From positions 62,001-126,000 of the forward strand of contig NZ_FRYK01000005.1 of the NCBI RefSeq assembly GCF_900148835.1: 64,000 nucleotides of DNA, written 5' to 3'. The DNA is from Flavobacterium cucumis (lineage in GTDB: Bacteria > Bacteroidota > Bacteroidia > Flavobacteriales > Flavobacteriaceae). Shown here in pieces: positions 44,255 through 55,000 of the stretch. The notes under the pieces were generated by a model that worked only from the letters and a program-made list of their open reading frames with translations, made no database searches and was not told where the DNA came from. Each line of letters opens with the position of its first letter. Position 1 is the stretch's first letter. The translations under genes were made by a program, and so were the position numbers.

Positions 44255-44285
44255 AAAAAAGCCTGAACTTTCATTCAGGCTTTCT
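44255..44285 (-). terminator. Terminator of the holin-like/DUF5675 cassette
   Basis: GCCTGAA/TTCAGGC stem (44261-44280) followed on the minus strand by a T run, about 40 bases past the last gene of the cassette. It also closes the repeat array on the plus strand. Confidence 0.75.
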
Positions 44286-44319
44286 CCTACTCAATAAAGA
44301 TTACCAATCCAAACTGAGC

Positions 44320-44493
44320 TTATTTCTTTTTTGATGTCAATTGCTTTAATAGCAAGGTAACACCAAAACTCACTACTGCTCCAATACAGGCTAAAACTAT
44401 CGTTTTTAAGACATCGGCTGAGGTGAGGTTCGGTATAACACTCAACGCGAATCCGCCAAAAGTCCCTGCCTTTAAGGATAAAGAATTATCCAT
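44320..44493 (-). CDS. 57-residue small membrane protein, holin-like
   Basis: ATG at 44493, stop at 44320. A single strong membrane span in the C-terminal half (VLKTIVLACIGAVVSFGVTLLL) is followed by a Lys-rich tail, after a Gly-rich stretch (KAGTFGGFALSVIP). The size and layout are holin-like. It overlaps the upstream gene by 8 bases and is the last cistron of a four-gene cassette. Holin function is a guess from topology and from the DUF5675 neighbour. Confidence 0.55.
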   Translation of the reverse strand: MDNSLSLKAGTFGGFALSVIPNLTSADVLKTIVLACIGAVVSFGVTLLLKQLTSKKK

Positions 44494-44779
44494 TTTCTTT
44501 CGTGTGGGTTTCGGGCTGTGCCTCTTCTTTTTTGTTGCCCAGGATAGTATTATCCGCTACGGTTGCTGAGCTTATCGAAGTATCAACGGTAATTTGGCTT
44601 ACTGCAGATAAAACACCACCTGCAACGGCAGCATAACCCGCAACGGTTACAATAACAGCAGGTAAAGCTACTGGAGCAGCTACAATGCTTCCACTTACTG
44701 CTAATAAGGCTAATCCAATGGTGCGCAACACCTTAAAAAATTTCGGAGTGGGTGCCTTAGCACGTTCTACTACATTCAT
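44486..44779 (-). CDS. 97-residue two-span membrane protein
   Basis: Residues about 15-62 are almost entirely small and hydrophobic (VLRTIGLALLAVSGSIVAAPVALPAVIVTVAGYAAVAGGVLSAVS), likely two helices. A polar tail rich in Glu and Thr follows. There is no signal cleavage site. It sits between a DUF5675 gene and a 57-residue membrane-protein gene, overlapping the latter by 8 bases. A second holin-like or pinholin-like component is possible; the function is unknown. Confidence 0.55.
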   Translation of the reverse strand: MNVVERAKAPTPKFFKVLRTIGLALLAVSGSIVAAPVALPAVIVTVAGYAAVAGGVLSAVSQITVDTSISSATVADNTILGNKKEEAQPETHTKENG

Positions 44780-44809
44780 AATCTTTCTTTTTATAATCCT
44801 GCAAAGGAT

Positions 44810-45202
44810 CTATTGTACAATCAATTCCACACTTTCTTTGTTATCCAAAGCTTTATAAACTAAGTCTTTCAACTTCTTAAAAGCTTTTCTAGACATAAAA
44901 CCTATTCCAGGTCCAGAAAGTTTCGTAACAGGAGCAATACAGCCACGCAATTCCTTTTTCGCATTATTAGCAGGATGTATCAAAATATAAGTTCTGTTCG
45001 GTACATCCACCAATTCCAAATGCCATTGGTATTTCGCACTATATCGCTTTCTAATAAAATATTTCCCTTCAGGAATACAGGAAATCCCTCGTTCATTTTG
45101 CTTCCACGGCAATTCAATCGTATAACTAATCAATTTGCCCTCACATTCCAATTTTCCATTCGTTCCTTCAGGGAAATAAGTTCTGGTTAAAAACAGTATC
45201 AT
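44810..45202 (-). CDS. DUF5675-family protein
   Basis: 130 residues. It starts LTRTYFPEGTNGKLECEGK, has TIELPWKQNERGISCIPEGKYF near 29-50, then WHLELVDVPNRTYILIHPANNAKKELRGCI (about 60-89) and ends in a charged helix. The ERG-SCIPEG and IHPANxxxxxxGCI blocks are the DUF5675 signature; this family appears in phages and near lysis genes. The His and Cys in IHP and GCI look like an L,D-transpeptidase-like active site, so cell-wall chemistry is plausible. It is 30 bases upstream of the two-span membrane gene and 32 bases downstream of a 252-residue gene. Confidence 0.75.
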   Translation of the reverse strand: MILFLTRTYFPEGTNGKLECEGKLISYTIELPWKQNERGISCIPEGKYFIRKRYSAKYQWHLELVDVPNRTYILIHPANNAKKELRGCIAPVTKLSGPGIGFMSRKAFKKLKDLVYKALDNKESVELIVQ

Positions 45203-45234
45203 AAACTCCCAGCTTCTAACTTCCAGCTCCCAGC

Positions 45235-45993
45235 TTACACGCCTCCATCAACCGCCACTATCGATAAAGGATTAAACGCTCCATTTTTCAACGGATACAT
45301 TTGCCCATTAATCTCTTGGTAAAACTCTACTCCCAGTGCCAAAACAAGGGGATGCGTAGCGTTTGCCGTCACCGCATTACTCAAGTTAATTGCCGTTGTA
45401 GCGGAGGTATCCCAAGGCATAATCGCCGTTTCTGAAGTAGCTACTACATAGGTTTCTCCCGTAAAGTCAATTAAAGCACCTCCAGAGATCACTTTAAAAT
45501 GCGTCGTTCCACTTGGAGCCGCAATCATATTCGCTGGAATAAAAGAAGGAATACTAACATCCAAAGTTCCCGCCACACGGTCAATATCCGTAGTAAAAGG
45601 AGCAAACAATGAAGTGCCTAATTTCCCACGAATATTAAATTCAAAACCCAGAACCAGTTCAATTTCCCCATCAATTACATTTCGCATTCCTCTGGTACTC
45701 ACCGCATCCATTTGGATGACCTTGACCATTTGTTGGGTCAAACGACTCACCATTCTACCATCTGAGGCTTTCAACAACAAAGGACGTAAAGCGGTTCGTA
45801 AAAGTTTACCGGCCTTCCCTGCCCTACCAAATTCGGAACCGTTCTCACGTGTTCTTTGAAACGCAGGATCACTCGCAATTCTACTGGCTTCAACACCTCC
45901 TTTTTCACGTGCCAAATGTCCGTCTTGTGTTTTGTAAAAAGTAATATCCCCGATGGTACCTTTTAACTTGATAATTCCGCTTTGTCTAGCCAT
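45235..45993 (-). CDS. Uncharacterised 252-residue protein, first gene of the cassette
   Basis: No signal peptide. The N-terminal 75 residues are basic with IKLKGTIGDITFYKTQDGHLAREKGG (about 8-33), then RENGSEFGRAGKAGKLLRTALRPLL. The C-terminal half looks like beta-sandwich (TLDVSIPSFIPANMI, THFKVISGGALIDF) and ends near a Gly. The pattern recalls a Bacteroidetes family of self-assembling or DNA-associated hypothetical proteins (DUF6266-like start), but no clear match is claimed. It leads a four-gene minus-strand set with DUF5675 and two small membrane proteins and is divergent from a 67-residue gene. Confidence 0.6.
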   Translation of the reverse strand: MARQSGIIKLKGTIGDITFYKTQDGHLAREKGGVEASRIASDPAFQRTRENGSEFGRAGKAGKLLRTALRPLLLKASDGRMVSRLTQQMVKVIQMDAVSTRGMRNVIDGEIELVLGFEFNIRGKLGTSLFAPFTTDIDRVAGTLDVSIPSFIPANMIAAPSGTTHFKVISGGALIDFTGETYVVATSETAIMPWDTSATTAINLSNAVTANATHPLVLALGVEFYQEINGQMYPLKNGAFNPLSIVAVDGGV

Positions 45994-46300
45994 AACATAA
46001 AAATTTTAGTTCTACATTTTTTTTAACTTCTCAAATCATTCAAAACTCGGTTGCAACACTTTCTGAATTAATTCTGAAGCAAATTTGAAACAAATAGCAA
46101 ATGAAAAAACGTCACCCTAATCAAAACGTACCTAAGTGTGTGCTTTTGTCTTAAAATGTCCTAACGAAAATTAAATCGAGTACCAAAATCGGCGTAAAAG
46201 AAACAAGAATATGCTGTACATTTGGAATACGCATAAGAGATGGAATTTAGTACATCCTATCCAGCAAGTCAAATTTGAATTAATACTAGCATTTCAAAAT

Positions 46301-46504
46301 ATGAACAGAACCACAAAAAGAGTTTGTATTTATCCTAAGGATATTCAAATGATCACAGGAAAAAGTTACCGCCAGAGTACTCGAATTTTAAACGAAACCC
46401 GAAAGTTATTCCGTAAACCCGCAAAAAGTAGGGTTAGTGTAGAAGAATTTTGCACGTATACCGGCTTAAATTACGAACATGTCTCCAAAGTCATACTCGA
46501 TTGA
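46301..46504 (+). CDS. 67-residue putative DNA-binding protein divergent from the cassette
   Basis: ATG at 46301; the frame runs 30 codons further upstream, but MNRTTKRVCIYPKD is the more natural start. The sequence KDIQMITGKSYRQSTRILNETRKLF looks like a helix-turn-helix, and VEEFCTYTGLNYEHVSKVI like a second helical pair. It lies about 300 bases from and opposite to the 252-residue gene, so it could regulate the cassette. Confidence 0.5.
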   Translation: MNRTTKRVCIYPKDIQMITGKSYRQSTRILNETRKLFRKPAKSRVSVEEFCTYTGLNYEHVSKVILD

Positions 46505-46637
46505 TGGCAATTCTTCACGAAGCACCATAAAATTGCATTTAGAGCGCAACCGATAGCAATTGAAAAGTAAAGAAGTTCAGTCTTTATCGGGTTTTATCAC
46601 CTTACAAATGAACCAACATTTGATAAATCTGTGTAAA

Positions 46638-46676
46638 AAAAAAAATGGAAGCGAAAAATATGCTTCCATTTTTAGT
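46638..46676. terminator. Bidirectional terminator
   Basis: ATGGAAGC/GCTTCCAT (46645-46652 and 46662-46669) with A run before and T run after. It lies between the converging 67-residue gene and the cysteine-synthase-family gene. Confidence 0.8.
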
Positions 46677-46725
46677 ATCGAGTATAAAGTTGTGGCACTA
46701 GAATTAGTACCCAAACTTTAGGGTA

Positions 46726-47766
46726 TTATTTAATAATTTCGATTTTTAATGCTTCTTCTTGGTTAACCGAATCAAAGAAACCTTGCTCGCTCATCCAATC
46801 GTCACTGAATACTTTACTCATGTAACGTGACCCGTGGTCTGGGAAAATGATAACCACTTTACTGTTGGCATCAAATTCGCCTTCTTCAGCATACTGTTTC
46901 ACCGCTTGGAAAGCAGCTCCCGAAGTATACCCAACAAACAAACCTTCTTTTTTTGACAATTCTCTTGCGGTGTGCGCACTGTCTTCATCCGAAACTTTGA
47001 TAAACTTGTCAATCACATCAAAATCAGTCGCGGTTGGGATTAAGTTTTTACCTAAACCTTCTATACGATAAGGATAAATCTCAGCGTTGTCAAACTCTTT
47101 GGTTTCGTGGTATTTCTTTAAAACCGACCCAAAAGCATCCACACCTAAGATTTTAATATTAGGGTTTTGTTCTTTTAAGAAACGTGCCGTTCCAGAAATC
47201 GTTCCTCCTGTACCACTACAAGCCACTAAATGCGTAATTTGACCTCCTGTTTGTTCCCAAATTTCAGGACCTGTAGATTTGTAATGTGCGTCTACATTCA
47301 AGTCATTAAAATACTGGTTGATGTAAACCGATCCTTTTGTTTCTTCGTGTAATCGCTTGGCTACATTGTAGTACGAACGTTCGTCATCAGCAGAAACATG
47401 TGCAGGGCAAACATACACTTTAGCTCCCATCGAACGCAACATGTCAATTTTATCTTTAGATGATTTTGAGCTCACGGCTAAGATACAATCGTATCCCTTT
47501 ATAATACTCACCATGGCCAAACTAAAACCTGTATTCCCTGAAGTCGTTTCAATAATCGTGTCACCTGGTTTAAGGATCCCTCTTTTTTCTGCTTCTTCAA
47601 TTATATATAATGCGATACGATCTTTGGTAGAATGACCTGGATTAAAGGCTTCAACTTTTGCATAGAAATTACCTGGTAAATCAGCTGAAATTTTATTCAA
47701 TTTGATTAAAGGGGTATTCCCTATTAAATCTAAAACACTATTGTAGGCTTTTATTTCTTCTTTCAT
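46726..47766 (-). CDS. Cysteine synthase / cystathionine beta-synthase family PLP enzyme
   Basis: 346 residues, fold type [15 protein letters not shown] near 12-24; PLP lysine in [11 protein letters not shown] near 43-53; substrate loop [12 protein letters not shown] near 69-80; phosphate-binding [10 protein letters not shown] near 173-182; C-terminal [12 protein letters not shown] near 279-290. These enzymes join a sulfur nucleophile or homocysteine to a serine derivative. It lacks the heme domain and the C-terminal CBS tail of full cystathionine beta-synthase, and HSTKDR differs from the usual PGxSxKDR only by one small residue, so it may be CysM-like or a catalytic CBS. A TAAATTTG -7 element lies near 47868-47875. 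Confidence 0.85.
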   Translation of the reverse strand: MKEEIKAYNSVLDLIGNTPLIKLNKISADLPGNFYAKVEAFNPGHSTKDRIALYIIEEAEKRGILKPGDTIIETTSGNTGFSLAMVSIIKGYDCILAVSSKSSKDKIDMLRSMGAKVYVCPAHVSADDERSYYNVAKRLHEETKGSVYINQYFNDLNVDAHYKSTGPEIWEQTGGQITHLVACSGTGGTISGTARFLKEQNPNIKILGVDAFGSVLKKYHETKEFDNAEIYPYRIEGLGKNLIPTATDFDVIDKFIKVSDEDSAHTARELSKKEGLFVGYTSGAAFQAVKQYAEEGEFDANSKVVIIFPDHGSRYMSKVFSDDWMSEQGFFDSVNQEEALKIEIIK

Positions 47767-47890
47767 ATGAAGATATTGTTTTTTTATGTTTTTAAAATAC
47801 TATGCTTTACTAGTATTTACAACTATTAGATGTTAAAAATGTCGTATTTGACACCTCCAAAACCTTGCAAATTTAACAAAAAAAGTTTAA

Positions 47891-50026
47891 CTACTTCTTA
47901 ATTTTTTCCAAATCTAATAAAAAAGCGAATTCTTTGGCCAATTCTTTTAACGCTTCAAAACGTCCAGAAGCACCTCCGTGACCCGCATCCATATTCGTAT
48001 CTAAAAACAATTGTTTGTCATTTGTTTTCATCACACGCAATTTAGCCACCCATTTTGCAGGCTCCCAATATTGCACTTGCGAATCATGAAGTCCGGTTGA
48101 CACATACATATTTGGATAATCTTGTTTTTTTACTTGATCGTAAGGCGAATACGATAACATATAATCGTAATACACCTTATCATTTGGATTTCCCCATTCG
48201 TCATACTCTCCCGTAGTCAATGGAATCGTATCATCTAACATCGTCGTAATTACATCCACAAACGGAACTTGTGCTATCACACCGTTGTACAATTCTGGGT
48301 TCATATTAACGATGGCTCCCATCAATAAACCTCCTGCCGAACCTCCTTCTGCATACAAATGCGCTGGAGAAGTATATTTTTCAGCTATTACAAATTTCGA
48401 ACAGTCAACAAAATCAGTGAAGGTGTTCTTTTTCTTTAAAAGTTTACCGTTTTCATACCATGCTCTTCCTAAGTCCTCACCTCCTCTGATGTGGGCAATG
48501 GCATAGATAAATCCTCTATCCAATAAACTCAAACGGGTTGATGAAAAATAAGGATCCATTGTAGCGCCATACGAACCATACGCATATAACAACAAGGGGT
48601 TGTTACCATCTTTTTGGATGCCTTTTCGGTACACCATCGAGATTGGCACTTTTGTTCCATCGGTTGCAGTTGCCCAAACGCGTTCTTCGATATAATTGTT
48701 CTTGTCGAATTTTCCACCCAATACTTCTTGCTCCTTTAAGACTTTTTTCTCCTGCGTTCTCATGTTGAAATCAATCACAGAAGAAGGCGTTGCCAAGGAT
48801 TGGTAACCATAACGAAGAATCTCCGTATCAAAATCTACGTTGGTAGTGGTGTATGCCGTATAGGTTTCACTACTAAAAGGTAAATAATATTCCCCTGTTC
48901 CACTCCAAGGCATAATTCTAATCTTGTTCAAACCATTCGAACGCTCTTCTACTACTAAATAGTCTTTGAAGATTTCGATTCCTTCTAGCAACACATCGTC
49001 TCTATGTCCGATTAAATCGGTCCAGTTTTCAGCTGCAGTAGCCGTTTCTGGCGTTTTCATCAGTTTGAAATTCGTCGCTTTGTCCTTATTCGTTACGATA
49101 TAAAAACTATCCCCATAGTGCGAAATGGAATATTCCAATCCACGAGTTCTCTTTTGGAAAATTCGAAACGCTCCATTTGGATTTTTCGCCTCTAAAATCT
49201 GATATTCAGAAGTCAGCGTACTTGAAGAACCAATTACTAAATATTTTTTTGACTTTTCTTTGTATACAAACGTATTGTAAGTGTCGTCTTTTTCGTGAAA
49301 AACCATAGTATCTGAAGTAGCATCAGTTCCTAAGGTATGCTTGTAAATTTTATCTGAACGCAAAGTTTGCGCATCTTTACGAGTGTAAAACAAGGTTTTG
49401 TTATCTCCAGCCCATGTAGAACCTCCAGTGGTGTTTTCTAATTTTACAGGAAGAATTTCGCCAGTCTCTAAGTTCTTAATTTGGATGGTGTATTGTCTTC
49501 TCGATACCAAATCTACTCCAAACGCTACCCATTTGTTATCTTCGCTTACATTGATTCCCGCTAAATTGAAATACGATTGTCCTTTTGCCATTTCGTTGCA
49601 ATCAAACATGATTTCTTCTTTGGCTTCTAAACTGCCTTTTTTACGGGAATAAATCGGGTAATCTTTTCCTTTTTCAAAGCGGGTAATGTAGTAATAACCA
49701 TTGTAGAAATAAGGAACCGAACTGTCGTCTTCCTTGATTCTGGCTTTCATTTCCAAAAACAATTCGTCTTGTAAGGGTTTGGTGTGCGCTGTTGCTTTTT
49801 GGTAGTATTCGTTTTCTTTATTCAAGTAATCAATAACCTCTGGGTTTTCTCTTTCGTTTAACCAATAATAGTTATCAATTCTTTTGTCGCCGTGCTTTTC
49901 TAATGTTTTAGGAACAATTTTAGCAACTGGTGGCTGTGATTTATTAGACATCTTTTTTGTTTTATTTTGACTGTAAACGGGAGCAAAAATAACACAACCT
50001 AAAAGGAAATACGTGATTTTTTTCAT
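47891..50026 (-). CDS. S9A-family oligopeptidase (oligopeptidase-B-like)
   Basis: 711 residues. An N-terminal hydrophobic segment (ITYFLLGCVIFAPVYS) with a Cys suggests export, possibly as a lipoprotein. Residues about 60-430 form the seven-bladed propeller (WLNERENPEVIDYLNKEN marks the family). The C-terminal alpha/beta-hydrolase has YGSYGATMDPYF, AHIRGGEDLGRAWYE, the nucleophile Ser in EGGSAGGLLMG, Asp in TGLHDSQV and His in DAGHGG. The enzyme cuts short peptides, typically after basic residues in OpdB or after Pro in PEP. It is a single gene between two terminator-like regions. Confidence 0.9.
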   Translation of the reverse strand: MKKITYFLLGCVIFAPVYSQNKTKKMSNKSQPPVAKIVPKTLEKHGDKRIDNYYWLNERENPEVIDYLNKENEYYQKATAHTKPLQDELFLEMKARIKEDDSSVPYFYNGYYYITRFEKGKDYPIYSRKKGSLEAKEEIMFDCNEMAKGQSYFNLAGINVSEDNKWVAFGVDLVSRRQYTIQIKNLETGEILPVKLENTTGGSTWAGDNKTLFYTRKDAQTLRSDKIYKHTLGTDATSDTMVFHEKDDTYNTFVYKEKSKKYLVIGSSSTLTSEYQILEAKNPNGAFRIFQKRTRGLEYSISHYGDSFYIVTNKDKATNFKLMKTPETATAAENWTDLIGHRDDVLLEGIEIFKDYLVVEERSNGLNKIRIMPWSGTGEYYLPFSSETYTAYTTTNVDFDTEILRYGYQSLATPSSVIDFNMRTQEKKVLKEQEVLGGKFDKNNYIEERVWATATDGTKVPISMVYRKGIQKDGNNPLLLYAYGSYGATMDPYFSSTRLSLLDRGFIYAIAHIRGGEDLGRAWYENGKLLKKKNTFTDFVDCSKFVIAEKYTSPAHLYAEGGSAGGLLMGAIVNMNPELYNGVIAQVPFVDVITTMLDDTIPLTTGEYDEWGNPNDKVYYDYMLSYSPYDQVKKQDYPNMYVSTGLHDSQVQYWEPAKWVAKLRVMKTNDKQLFLDTNMDAGHGGASGRFEALKELAKEFAFLLDLEKIKK

Positions 50027-50078
50027 GAAATTTTATAATAGTTATGAAATGCTAATTTAGCATTTTTGTCGAAATAAA

Positions 50079-50108
50079 AAAAAGCCATCTAAAAAAGATG
50101 GCTTTGCA
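50079..50108 (-). terminator. Terminator of the surface-protein operon
   Basis: AGCCATCT/AGATGGCT (50083-50090 and 50097-50104), followed by a T run on the minus strand, right after the stop codon of the NHL/PA14 gene. Confidence 0.8.
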
Positions 50109-50112
50109 TTTG

Positions 50113-52080
50113 TTATTCCGAACTCAGTTCTTCTGGATATAGGAACCAACCTGATGCATCGGAGGGTTTTCTCCAAAAAACACGTAACCCCTCACCACCA
50201 CCATTTTCTTGCATTCGAGCTCTGAATGTATATTTAATCCCTTGGGTTAAAACAATAGTCCCTGTATGCGAACCTAAATTATCAATTCCATGCCCTCCAT
50301 AATGATTGGCTACATTAACCCCATTAATAAATAAATCAACAGCATCATCCCCTTCGCAAGTAAACGTGTAGGTACCTGTTTCAGAAGGAATAAAAAATCC
50401 CGAAGCTACAAAACTAAACCCTTCGCCTCCATTTGGAATAACGATACCTTCATTTGTTAAAACGGTGGCATTGTTCCAATCCAATATAAGATTCGGACTT
50501 TTCACTCCTGAGCTTACTAAATTTAGAGGGTCTGTATAGGCAGCAAATTCGGTTTCATTATTGGGATGACTAAAAGGAGCCGTAAAAACTTGATAATTTA
50601 ATTCTTCATCCACACCAAGCGAGGAACTCACTTTTCCGTAGCGATTGAGATAAGTAACTTCATTTACTTTTCCATTTTTAGAAATGCCTTCAGTAAAATT
50701 GGAAGTTAGCGCACCCGAAGGCGTTACGCCCAATTTATTGACAATCAAACTCAACACTTCGGTGGCGGTACAACCAAATTCGTTGGTTATGGTAACCGTG
50801 TACGTTCCACTTTTCGTAAAATAATTCGTAGCCGAAGTTGGTGCTGTTCCTCCCGACCAAAATATAGAAGCAGCACCCGATACCGTTAATGTAACCAAAT
50901 CATTATTGGTAGTATTACCCGAAATAAGAGCCACTGGAGGGGCTTTCACCGTTACAGTTACGGGAACAAAACTTGAAACTTGATTGCAAAATTCGGTAGT
51001 TACATAAAAGGTAGTGGCATTAATTAAGGCATCTGTCGTATAACTGCTGCCCGTGCCCAATAGATTGCCGTTGATGGCATCATACCATTTTATTTCACCA
51101 ATTCCTGAAGCCCTTAACTCCACCGATTGGTTGCAACAAACAACTCCATCCGTAACCAAAGGATCCGTTGGTGGATTACACGGAAAGTCAGGGTTTGTAA
51201 ACGTGAATACCTTACGAACTCCGCCAGGAGTATATCCTAAAAAATAAAGATTTCCATTAAAATCGGAGACCATACTGTTAACATCATTCACATTCACGTC
51301 GATTTCTGCATACAAATTGATAGTGCCAATGGCATCCATTTTATAAACCGTATACGGATTGCTATTTTGGTTTAAAGCATAGGTATTTCCCAAACCATCG
51401 GTTGTAAGGGATTTTATATAGAATCCCGTATTACTGATATAATTGGAAAGAACCCCTTGGGGTGAAATCTTGTAGATACTGGTATTGGAATTGGCATCTA
51501 CAAAAACCAGATTATCCTCAGAATCAATACTAATCGAATTGATGTAATAAGTACTATCGCTAAAAAAAAGACTGGCATTGCCATTTGTATCCACTTTATA
51601 AATGGTGTAAGGCCAATTCATTTGGTCAACAAAATACATATTCCCCTGACTGTCATGAACCAAAGCCTTAGGATAATAATTTCCTGAGAGATAATTGCTA
51701 ACCACCCCATCTGGTGTTATCTTATTTAGTACTGGTGGCCAATTGTATTGATCCACATAGTAAAGATTGCCATTTTGATCTACCGACATGGAAGCCGCAC
51801 TTGGATAGTCCCAACTATAATTAGGAAGATAGAAGGGAGTACCATTGTAAGTCGTTAATTCGCCATTAGACGAAAGCTTCTTAATTTGATTGGGATAGGT
51901 ATATTCATCCGCAAAATAAAAAGTACCATTCCCATTGGTAATCAAAGAAAACGGATAGGTCTCGGTTCCCAAATCATAATACGTCTGTGCCGTAAGCGGT
52001 TGGGCCACAGTCGTATTTAGAAACAATGCTGTAAATAAGAGAAATAACCATTCTCTTAATTTCTGAAATGTTGTGTTCAT
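50113..52080 (-). CDS. Secreted NHL-repeat / Ig-like / PA14-domain protein
   Basis: 655 residues from the ATG at 52080; an upstream ATG at 52107 would overlap the previous gene by 17 bases. Signal peptide in LREWLFLLFTALFLNTTVAQ. Residues about 30-285 form seven or so NHL-like beta-propeller repeats with the theme GNLYYVDQ...Y-ITPDGVVSNY. Then come Ig-like PKD/SprB-like segments rich in Thr (SGTYTVTITNEFGC). The end is a PA14 domain (GFFIPSETGTYTFTCEGDDAVDLFINGVNV) followed by WRKPSDASGWFLYPEELSSE. PA14 domains bind carbohydrate. There is no T9SS sorting tail, so it may be released. It is the last gene of the four-gene surface operon. Confidence 0.8.
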   Translation of the reverse strand: MNTTFQKLREWLFLLFTALFLNTTVAQPLTAQTYYDLGTETYPFSLITNGNGTFYFADEYTYPNQIKKLSSNGELTTYNGTPFYLPNYSWDYPSAASMSVDQNGNLYYVDQYNWPPVLNKITPDGVVSNYLSGNYYPKALVHDSQGNMYFVDQMNWPYTIYKVDTNGNASLFFSDSTYYINSISIDSEDNLVFVDANSNTSIYKISPQGVLSNYISNTGFYIKSLTTDGLGNTYALNQNSNPYTVYKMDAIGTINLYAEIDVNVNDVNSMVSDFNGNLYFLGYTPGGVRKVFTFTNPDFPCNPPTDPLVTDGVVCCNQSVELRASGIGEIKWYDAINGNLLGTGSSYTTDALINATTFYVTTEFCNQVSSFVPVTVTVKAPPVALISGNTTNNDLVTLTVSGAASIFWSGGTAPTSATNYFTKSGTYTVTITNEFGCTATEVLSLIVNKLGVTPSGALTSNFTEGISKNGKVNEVTYLNRYGKVSSSLGVDEELNYQVFTAPFSHPNNETEFAAYTDPLNLVSSGVKSPNLILDWNNATVLTNEGIVIPNGGEGFSFVASGFFIPSETGTYTFTCEGDDAVDLFINGVNVANHYGGHGIDNLGSHTGTIVLTQGIKYTFRARMQENGGGEGLRVFWRKPSDASGWFLYPEELSSE

Positions 52081-52090
52081 GGGGTGCTTT

Positions 52091-55000
52091 TTAGTAAGCA
52101 TAGTCAAATTGAATACGGTCGTTCAGCGATAAAGCATAAGCACCATTATTAGCAGGGATATAGTTTACCGTATCGCCCGTAATCGTATACGCCGTATTGC
52201 TAATTCTGATTCCGTTCACATACATTTTTACTTTGCTAGTAGCGGAAGGAACATGCGATAGGGTAAAACTGGTTTGCGATACAGTAGCGAGATATTCATC
52301 CGCTGCCTCATTCACAGCAGCCCCTCCAGCTACACTAATTGTACCACCACTAATCAAAATTCCAGTTCCTTGTGTGAGCACAGAACCATCCGCAGCCAAT
52401 ACTTCACTTGAAGTACCTCCCGTTTTTACAAATGCATTAGCGGTAACTGTTGCCGAAGTATTCACATTCGTTACAGAAGTATTTCCCAATTGAATGGTGT
52501 TACTTGTTGCTACTACAGCATCCGAACCAATGGCTACCGAATTGTTTATTGAGCCATTAGCAGGATCATCTACTCTTGCATTAGATCCTAAAAACGTATT
52601 GTTACTTCCCGAACCTAAATTGTTTCCAGCTCGCGATCCTAAAGCCACGTTAAAATTTCCTGTAACACTGAACAAGGATTGATTTCCAATTGCAGTATTT
52701 TGTTCTCCAGAACCAACAAAAAACATGGTTTCTGCTCCTAATGACGTATTGCCATATCCTGTAGTTAACCCAATCATATTGAAATAACCTACTCCCGTGT
52801 TGTTGTCAAAGCTTGTTCCTTGATAATTTTGTAACGCAGCTGTACCTACAGCGGTATTTCGAGACCCTGTTCCTGTTCCTAATGCTCCGCCTCCGATTGC
52901 TGTATTCTCAGGGTTTTGTCCTTGACCTCTTCCGATAATGAGTCCGTTCACACGAATATCATTTGAGAAGTTCTTGTTTCCCCCAATTGTTTGATCGGTC
53001 GTTAGATCTACAAAACTAGAAGCTGCTGAAAGCGAAGTTAAATATTCGTTCGTATCAACACTCCCATCCGCTTTTAAAAATTCAGTGGCTACGCCTCCTG
53101 ATTTCACAAAAGAATTGGCCGTTACAGCAGCATTTGTATTCACATTCGTAACCGTTGCATTCCCCAATTGAATGGTGTTATCAGTAGCAACACTCGCACC
53201 ATTTCCAATGGCCACAGAGTTGATTCCACTCGCTTGTGCATCGTATCCTAAAGCTACCGAATAAGCTGCTTGATTGTTATTTCCCGCAAAGGAACCAAGG
53301 GCTACTGCGTTCTCTCCTTGATTGTATTGCGCAGCTGCATATCCTACCGCTACGCCTCCTTCGGCTTGTGCCCCTTGTGCAACATTACTTCCAATGGCAA
53401 TAGAATGCGTTCCTTGACCACCCGAGCCCGCTACATAACCAATGGCTATATTTGTAGTTGAACCAATTACGTACTCATTGGTATCAACACTTCCATCTGC
53501 TTTTAAAAATTGGGAAGCCAAACCTCCTGGCTTTACAAAAGCGTTTGCAAATAAGGAACCCGTAAAGCGGCCATCGCCTTCTACATCGAATTTATAAGCT
53601 GGATCATAATTTTCACCAATTCCTAAATTCCCATTAGCATCCATAGTAAATCGTGCACTTGAACCGCCTTGAAACAATTGAAAATTAGTCCCTGAGGTTC
53701 TTAGCTCCCAAATGCTCGAATTATCTATTACCAAAGAAGGTACCGTTAATTGTCCTGAAAGAGTACCCCCTGTTAAAGGAAGATAATTCCCTGCTACATC
53801 TGAAAATTTAGTATCCACATATGTTTTTACGGCTAAAGCTGTTGGGAATTTAACATCAGTCACATCCGCTAAGTTTACATCACTTGATTTGTTTGCCGCA
53901 TCTTCCTTTAAAACAATAGCATTGGTATTAGCAGTTACGGCTGTTTGAACTGTTGTGATGTTGGTTTGTAGCAACACATCCGCAGCCTCATTAGCCGTTT
54001 GATTTGAAGCTACTTCGGTTTGTAAAGCTGTAATAGCATTGTTGGTTGTAGTAGCATTATTCGTTACCGTAGTCGTTAATGTATTGATATTGTCTTGTAA
54101 AACAACGTCCGCAGCCTGATTCGCCGTGTGATTTGCATCCACTACCGCTTGTAACGTTGTAATAGCGTTGTTGGTTGTAGTGGCATTGTTCGTTACCGTA
54201 GCCGCTAATGTATTGATATTGTCTTGTAATACAACATCCGCAGCCTGATTCGTCGTGTGATTTGCATCCACTACCGTTTGTAATGTTGTAATAGCGTTGT
54301 TGGTTGTAGTGGCATTATTCGTTACTGTAGTCGCTAATGTGTTGATGTTGCCTTGTAACACAACGTCCGCAGCCTGATTCGCCGTTTGATTCGCATCTAC
54401 TACCGTTTGTAACGTTGTAATAGCGTTGTTGGTTGTAGTGGCATTGTTCGTTACTGTAGTCGCTAATGTATTGATATTGCCTTGTAAAACAACATCCGCA
54501 GCTTGATTCGCCGTGTGATTTGCATCCACTACCGTTTGTAACGTTGTAATAGCGTTGTTGGTTGTAGTGGCATTAGTCGTTACTGTAGTCGCTAATGTAT
54601 TGATATTGCCTTGTAAAACAACGTCCGCAGCTTGATTCGCCGTGTGATTTGCATCCACTACTGTTTGTAATGTTGTTATAGCGTTGTTGGTTGTTGTGGC
54701 ATTGTTTGTTACCGTAGTCGCTAATGTGTTGATGTTACCTTGTAAAACAACATCCGCAGCTTGATTCGCCGTGTGATTTGCGTCCACTAACGCTTGTAGG
54801 TTAGCCAATGCAGCATCTAAAATCTCCGTAGCCTGAGCAATTGAAGTAGCTGTATTGATGTATTGTGTATTCGGATTCACCACATAAAAACCATTGGCAC
54901 CGAGACCGACTCCAATTTGAACATCATCTAATTCCAACTGTAATGCAATTAGGGCCGATTCAATCGCTTCGTTTGCTTCAGACGCTTCGGAATTTAAGGC

